A DNA stretch of 10,339 nt from Cytophagales bacterium (GTDB taxonomy: Bacteria > Bacteroidota > Bacteroidia > Cytophagales > MED-G16): assembly GCA_029940715.1 (NCBI GenBank), contig JAPYTU010000037.1, positions 1-10,339 on the forward strand. Reading direction: 5' to 3'. Below are positions 6,073 through 10,339 of this stretch, one piece after another. Below the pieces are notes generated by a model. The model worked only from the letters and a program-made list of their open reading frames with translations, did no database searches and was not told where the DNA came from. Made by a program: the position numbers and the translations under genes. Numbering within the stretch: the stretch's first letter is position 1; each line of letters starts with the position of its first letter.

Positions 6073-7506
6073 ATGGATTTTAACAAAAAAAAATTTAATA
6101 AACTTACTAATAAAAGTATAGATATAATTCAAAAATGGTTTGATGAAAGAATTAGAGGAAAAAAAATTTTTTATAACAAAAGTGTAAATGAAATATCTGA
6201 AATTTTTAAACTTAATTATAATAACGACGAAAAAGACCCAGAAGAAATATTAGATTTTTTAAAGACACATTTAATTGAAACGGCAAACTTTAATCCAAGC
6301 CCAAACTATTACGGTTATATAACAGGAGGTGGAAATCAAATAGCAATAATTGCTGCTATTTTTAAAAATGCATTAAATCAAAATAATCTTAAATGGAATA
6401 GTGCTCCAGGAAACACTGAAATTGAAAAAATTGTTGTTGATTGGATTGCAAAATTTATTGGATATCCATTAGGTTTTGGAGTATTAGTAAGCGGCGGTTC
6501 TATAGGAAATCTTATGAATATTGCCATCATGAGAAAAATTAAAAGTTCAAACTCATTAAGCACAAAAGGCATCTATCAACACAAAATAATGAGGGTTTAT
6601 GTTTCTGAAGAAGCTCATTCAAGTATTGATAAAGCTATGGACATCTTAGGGTTAGGAACAGAAAATCTTATTAAAATAAAATCCGATAATAATTTTAAAA
6701 TTAAAATAACAGATCTTGAAAATGCCATAAAAAAAGATATAAAAAATAATTTGTTGCCTATTGGAATAATTGGTATTGCCGGAACAACCAACACAGGATC
6801 TGTAGACCCTCTTATGTTACTAGGAAAAATTGCAAATAAATATAACTTATGGTATATGATAGATGCTGCATATGGTGGCCCAGCAGTTCGTTCTAAAAAC
6901 AAAAAAAATCTTTTTAAAGGTATTGAAAAAGCTGATTCTATTTTAGTTAATCCTCACAAATGGTTATATGTTCCTTTTGAGGTAGCATGCGTAATGGTTA
7001 GAAAAAAAGAAAATCTTAAAAAGACATTTAGTTTAATTCCAGATTATTTAAAAGATGGAGAAAATAAGGAAGACCGAGAAGATTTAATGAACTACAACAT
7101 TCAATTAACAAAAGATTTTAAAGCTTTAAAAGTGTGGATGACAATAAAAACATATGGAATAAATAAAATAATAAATGCAATCCAAAATGATATAGAAATG
7201 ACAAAGTATGCATATCAAATTGTAACAGCATCAAATGATTTCAAAGCCATTAATAAACCTGAGCTATCTATTTTTTGTTTTCAATACATTGGAAAAACGA
7301 ATGAAAATAAATTAAACAAATTGAATAAAAAAATCATAGAATTAATAGAGGAAGATGGTAGAATATTTTTATCAGGAACACTGATCAATAACAAAAATGT
7401 TCTTCGAATTAATTGTATAAATCATAGAAGAAAAAAATTAGATATTGATTTTTTATTTAAAATATTAAGAGAATTAGGTGAAAAATCGAGTGTTTTAATC
7501 GCTTAA
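6073..7506 (+). CDS. PLP-dependent group II amino-acid decarboxylase (AADC/GAD type)
   Basis: 477 aa, last gene of the operon, cytoplasmic. It has the full fold type I domain of group II decarboxylases, which remove CO2 from an amino acid to give an amine. The residues expected for PLP are present: SGGSIGNLMN (140-149), VSEEAHSSIDKA with H182 stacking on the ring, GIAGTTNTGSVDPL (244-257), YMIDAAYGG with D264 contacting the pyridine N, and the Schiff-base lysine in LVNPHKW (K296). The conserved SPNYYGYITGGGN (76-88) lies near the substrate side. The length is typical of aromatic L-amino acid decarboxylases. I cannot say whether the substrate is aromatic, glutamate-like or other. The ATG at 6073, one base after the cupin stop, is preferred over an upstream ATG at 6031 that would add a tail overlapping the cupin gene. 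Its stop overlaps the convergent M23 gene by 12 bp. Confidence 0.9.
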   Translation: MDFNKKKFNKLTNKSIDIIQKWFDERIRGKKIFYNKSVNEISEIFKLNYNNDEKDPEEILDFLKTHLIETANFNPSPNYYGYITGGGNQIAIIAAIFKNALNQNNLKWNSAPGNTEIEKIVVDWIAKFIGYPLGFGVLVSGGSIGNLMNIAIMRKIKSSNSLSTKGIYQHKIMRVYVSEEAHSSIDKAMDILGLGTENLIKIKSDNNFKIKITDLENAIKKDIKNNLLPIGIIGIAGTTNTGSVDPLMLLGKIANKYNLWYMIDAAYGGPAVRSKNKKNLFKGIEKADSILVNPHKWLYVPFEVACVMVRKKENLKKTFSLIPDYLKDGENKEDREDLMNYNIQLTKDFKALKVWMTIKTYGINKIINAIQNDIEMTKYAYQIVTASNDFKAINKPELSIFCFQYIGKTNENKLNKLNKKIIELIEEDGRIFLSGTLINNKNVLRINCINHRRKKLDIDFLFKILRELGEKSSVLIA

Positions 7507-8718
7507 TGATAAAATATATTTGTCTTTAACATAAAGAAATGAGTTAAGATGTTTAGGGGAAATTGGTTCTCCTTCAGGCAAATCGTTTTGTTTATAAGGA
7601 TCAACCTGGTTTCCGTTTCTCCAAAATCTAAAACAAACATGAGGTCCTGTTGCTAAGCCTGTTGATCCAACATATCCAATAACTTCTCCTTGTAAAACTT
7701 TTTTTCCTTTTTTAATACCCTTTTCAAATTTTGACATATGTAAATATTGTGTTGAATAAATATTATTATGTGATATTTTAACAAATCTTCCATTATTTTT
7801 TCCCCATCTAACTTCCTTAATAATACCATCTGCAACAGACATAATTGGAGTTCCTCTTGGAGCCGCATAATCAGTCCCTAAATGATCTCTATATCTTTTC
7901 AAGACAGGATGATATCTTTTTTTTCTAAATTTTGAAGATATTCTATAAAATTTTAGAGGAGACCTTAAAAAAGTTTTCCTTAAACTATTGCCATTTTCAT
8001 CAAAATAATCATCTCCAAACCCTTGATCATATGCTATAGCATAATAATTTAAATTATCATGAAAAAATTTAGCTGCTTTAATATTTTTAATTCCTACTAC
8101 CTTACCATCTATTTGTTCTTCTGTATACAAAACATTATAGCTGTCTTTAAGCATAATTTTAAAAAAATCTATTTGCCAAGCAAACACATCAACCATCATA
8201 TTAACCAAAATAGGAGGGTAATTGTTTTCTTCAAAACTCATGTATAAACTTGAATTTATAACACCACTTATATTTTTTTCATGATAGGTTATTTCTTTAT
8301 TTACTTTATTTACATAAATAGAATCAGTGAGTTTATATATAATGTAACTATACACGTCTGGTTCATATATAAAAAAACCTGGTGCTTTATTTCCTATTTT
8401 TGTTAATAAAGTATAATTTTTTCCTTTTCTTATTTTTTTAAGGTTAAAAACATTTTTAGATTTCAAACTAGTGTTATGAATTTTTAAATTAGACACACCT
8501 CTTTTTAATAAAATAGTAGAAAAACTTTGTCCCCACTTAATTTTATTAGTTTCAACTTTAAAAGAGTCGACATTAATTCCATATAAAAATTTACTTTCTT
8601 TCTCGACAATCTCTACTTCTTTTTCTTTTTCTTTTTTTTCAACACTCTCTACCGATTTTTGATTGCAAGAAAACAAAGACAACACAAAAAAAAAGACTAA
8701 AAAAAATCTAATTATCAT
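7495..8718 (-). CDS. M23-family (LytM-like) lipoprotein metallopeptidase
   Basis: 407 aa. A lipoprotein signal ends at Cys18 (FSCNQ). A charged Glu/Lys linker follows (about 27-43), encoded by a polypyrimidine-looking tract on the plus strand. The middle region contains a substrate-side module of roughly 200 residues of unknown fold. The C-terminal M23 domain, about residues 265-375, has HLGTDYAAPRGTPI (H279, D283), YLHMSKF (H327) and GPHVCFRFW (H360, C362). Classical M23 enzymes have HxH there and use the second His as a zinc ligand; Cys362 takes that place. The family cleaves peptidoglycan cross-bridges or stem peptides. I believe this HVC form is common in Bacteroidota M23 proteins. It follows the DsbD gene with an 11-bp overlap, so the two are likely co-transcribed. 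Confidence 0.88.
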   Translation of the reverse strand: MIIRFFLVFFFVLSLFSCNQKSVESVEKKEKEKEVEIVEKESKFLYGINVDSFKVETNKIKWGQSFSTILLKRGVSNLKIHNTSLKSKNVFNLKKIRKGKNYTLLTKIGNKAPGFFIYEPDVYSYIIYKLTDSIYVNKVNKEITYHEKNISGVINSSLYMSFEENNYPPILVNMMVDVFAWQIDFFKIMLKDSYNVLYTEEQIDGKVVGIKNIKAAKFFHDNLNYYAIAYDQGFGDDYFDENGNSLRKTFLRSPLKFYRISSKFRKKRYHPVLKRYRDHLGTDYAAPRGTPIMSVADGIIKEVRWGKNNGRFVKISHNNIYSTQYLHMSKFEKGIKKGKKVLQGEVIGYVGSTGLATGPHVCFRFWRNGNQVDPYKQNDLPEGEPISPKHLNSFLYVKDKYILSLSD

Positions 8719-10339
8719 AAAACCTCTTTAAGCCTTGTTCTAAAAACCCTAAATGTTTCTTAATATTTAATTCATAACCTATTGGATCTATTATCATATT
8801 TTCTGAATACGGATTTAAGACAACATAAAATGGTTGTGCGTTATTATTGAATTTAGTTATTTGAAAGTCTGCATTTTGTTTTCCAATGCTTTTTTTAATT
8901 TTACCATCATACTGAGAAATATACCATTCATGGTCCGGCAACATTGTTTTATCATCAATATAAAGCGAAACAAGAACATATTTATTATTTAATATATCCC
9001 TAATAATTTTTTCTGACCATACTCTTGCTTCAATATCTCTACAATTAACACATCCGTGACCCGTAAAATCTAATAGCAAAGGTTTATTTATTTTTTTTGC
9101 ATATATAAGGGCTTCATCATAATCAAAAAATCCCTGAAGATCATGTGGTAAATTAAGAATATCTGCATATTTAATGTTTTTATATATTTCGTTTTTTTGA
9201 TTATCTAAATCATAAAAAGGCTTTCTCTGAAAAGCTAATAAATCAAAATAAGTAGATTGTTGTTGAGGAAGATATGCAGCCAATAAAGGAAGTTTGTTTC
9301 CAAAAATACCTGAAGAAATATATATTGTAATTAATCCAAATATCAACCCCACAATCCTTGTCTTTATACCCAAGCTATCAACATATCCTTCTGGGAATTT
9401 TATAAAACCAAATAAATAAAAAGTTAAAACAAAAAACAAAGTCGTCCAAATGAACAAAAATATATCTCTATTTAATAAATCAAAGTGATAGGCTTTGTCT
9501 ACAACGCTCAAAAATTTTAATGAAAATGCAATAACAACGAAACCTAAAATTACCCTCAGTGTAATCATCCATTTACCAGATTTTGGCAAACTTTCTAATG
9601 CCTTAGGGAAGATTGCCAACAAAGTAAAAGGAAACGCAAAAGCTATAGAAAAAAACAACATACCTAAAATTGGCTTTATTTGTAAACCACTAGCAGATTG
9701 CACTAAAATACTCCCTATCAAAGGACCCGTACAAGAAAAAGAAACCAACACTAATGTAAAAGCCATAAAAAATATACCAAGATATCCCCCTTGTCCTGAT
9801 TTTTTATCCATAGATGTTATAAGACTCGAAGGAATAGTTAATTCAAAAAATCCCATTAAAGAAATTCCAAAAAGAACAAAAAGCACAAAAAATAGAATAT
9901 TTGGAATCCATGCTGTAGCCAATTCATTAGCTGTTTGTGGTCCTACTAAAACCGAAAGTATTACACCTAAAAAAGTAAATATTAAAACTATAGAAATTCC
10001 ATAAAATAAAGCTTCAGAAAATGTTTTTATTTGATTATTCTTGTTTGCAAAATAGGAAACTGTAATCGGGATCATTGGAAAAACACAAGGAGTGAGAATA
10101 GCTAATAAGCCTGCTAAAAATGAGAAGAAAAGAAAAGAAAATAAAGAAGATAGGTCGCTATTTTGTTTTATTGTATTTAAAACAACTTCTGACTCAGAAG
10201 GTCCTTTAGAGTAAAAATTAAATTCGCTTTCTAAAGGAATACATTTTCTCTCTATATCCGAGCATACTTGATAAGACATACTTCCAGAAACATATGGTGT
10301 TTTTGATAAGACACTAATTTTTTGAATAAATTTTGCTTC
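8708..10339 (-). CDS. dsbD: DsbD-type thiol:disulfide interchange protein, N-terminal part cut by window edge
   Basis: The frame is open to the right edge. The visible 543 residues therefore lack the true start, and the Met at 10279 is internal, since the codons before it (ending PYVSGS) continue the conserved N-terminal domain. DsbD moves reducing electrons from cytoplasmic thioredoxin through the inner membrane to the periplasm. Three parts are visible. The remnant of the N-terminal domain has the YQVC...RKCIP cysteines. An eight-helix membrane domain has LTPCVFPMIPITVSYF and FSCTGPLIG, the two redox cysteines. The C-terminal thioredoxin-like domain has LLLDFTGHGCVNCRDIEARVW, with the CVNC active site. 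This three-part order matches canonical DsbD. The gene overlaps the downstream M23 gene by 11 bp. An upstream partner may lie beyond the window. Confidence 0.9.
   Translation of the reverse strand, partial: EAKFIQKISVLSKTPYVSGSMSYQVCSDIERKCIPLESEFNFYSKGPSESEVVLNTIKQNSDLSSLFSFLFFSFLAGLLAILTPCVFPMIPITVSYFANKNNQIKTFSEALFYGISIVLIFTFLGVILSVLVGPQTANELATAWIPNILFFVLFVLFGISLMGFFELTIPSSLITSMDKKSGQGGYLGIFFMAFTLVLVSFSCTGPLIGSILVQSASGLQIKPILGMLFFSIAFAFPFTLLAIFPKALESLPKSGKWMITLRVILGFVVIAFSLKFLSVVDKAYHFDLLNRDIFLFIWTTLFFVLTFYLFGFIKFPEGYVDSLGIKTRIVGLIFGLITIYISSGIFGNKLPLLAAYLPQQQSTYFDLLAFQRKPFYDLDNQKNEIYKNIKYADILNLPHDLQGFFDYDEALIYAKKINKPLLLDFTGHGCVNCRDIEARVWSEKIIRDILNNKYVLVSLYIDDKTMLPDHEWYISQYDGKIKKSIGKQNADFQITKFNNNAQPFYVVLNPYSENMIIDPIGYELNIKKHLGFLEQGLKRFYDN

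Noticed and set aside
9495..10004. A 169-codon open frame on the plus strand opposite the DsbD gene
   Set aside because: It is antisense to a clearly conserved membrane protein, and its composition (many Lys, Ile, Pro) is what the complement of such a gene gives. No domain is recognisable.
10277..10279. ATG at 10279 as the start of DsbD
   Set aside because: The frame continues unbroken to the window edge, and the preceding residues fit the N-terminal domain, so the gene is cut by the edge.

Overview
The window looks like a chromosomal segment of a low-GC (roughly 30% G+C, by eye), gene-dense Bacteroidota bacterium, most likely a flavobacterium-like, possibly marine lineage. The evidence is a DUF1684 lipoprotein, an M23 peptidase with an HxC in place of HxH, several lipoproteins with a short lipobox, almost no Shine-Dalgarno sequences, and extreme AT bias with long A/T runs. 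I see no rRNA, tRNA, CRISPR array, insertion sequence or phage gene.

Layout. (1) 1-668 (+): the C-terminal three quarters of an EamA/DMT-type transporter, cut by the left edge. (2) 802-1644 (+): an XRE-type helix-turn-helix regulator fused to a multi-pass membrane domain, interrupted by one in-frame TGA in the HTH. (3) 1714-3575 (-): a two-gene lipoprotein unit, first a DUF1684 protein and then a Tat-type, TIM-barrel sugar phosphate isomerase/epimerase-like protein. It diverges, across only 27 bp, from a ThuA-domain lipoprotein (3603-4346, +). (4) 4343-4834 (-): a PaaI-like hotdog thioesterase. Its stop codon overlaps that of the ThuA gene, and it diverges across 29 bp from a tight three-gene operon: metallo-beta-lactamase-fold hydrolase, small cupin and PLP-dependent group II decarboxylase (4864-7506, +). 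(5) 7495-10339 (-): a DsbD-type thiol:disulfide reductant transporter, cut by the right edge, followed with an 11-bp overlap by an M23 lipoprotein peptidase.

How the genes may work together. The isomerase-like protein and the ThuA protein belong to families often found around oxidised (3-keto) sugar metabolism, and both appear exported and lipid-anchored, so an envelope-associated carbohydrate step is plausible. The hydrolase-cupin-decarboxylase set is almost certainly co-transcribed and may process one small amino-acid-like or ester-type substrate, but which one cannot be read from the sequence. DsbD and the M23 peptidase are envelope maintenance functions.

The window is mostly ordinary, compact housekeeping and accessory metabolism. 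The items most worth a second look are the in-frame TGA in the membrane-HTH gene, a perfect 13-bp inverted repeat inside the ThuA gene, the compact MBL-cupin-decarboxylase operon with its TTG/TGA overlap at a 10-A run, and the HxC zinc site of the M23 peptidase. I did not find a clear new defence or mobile system.
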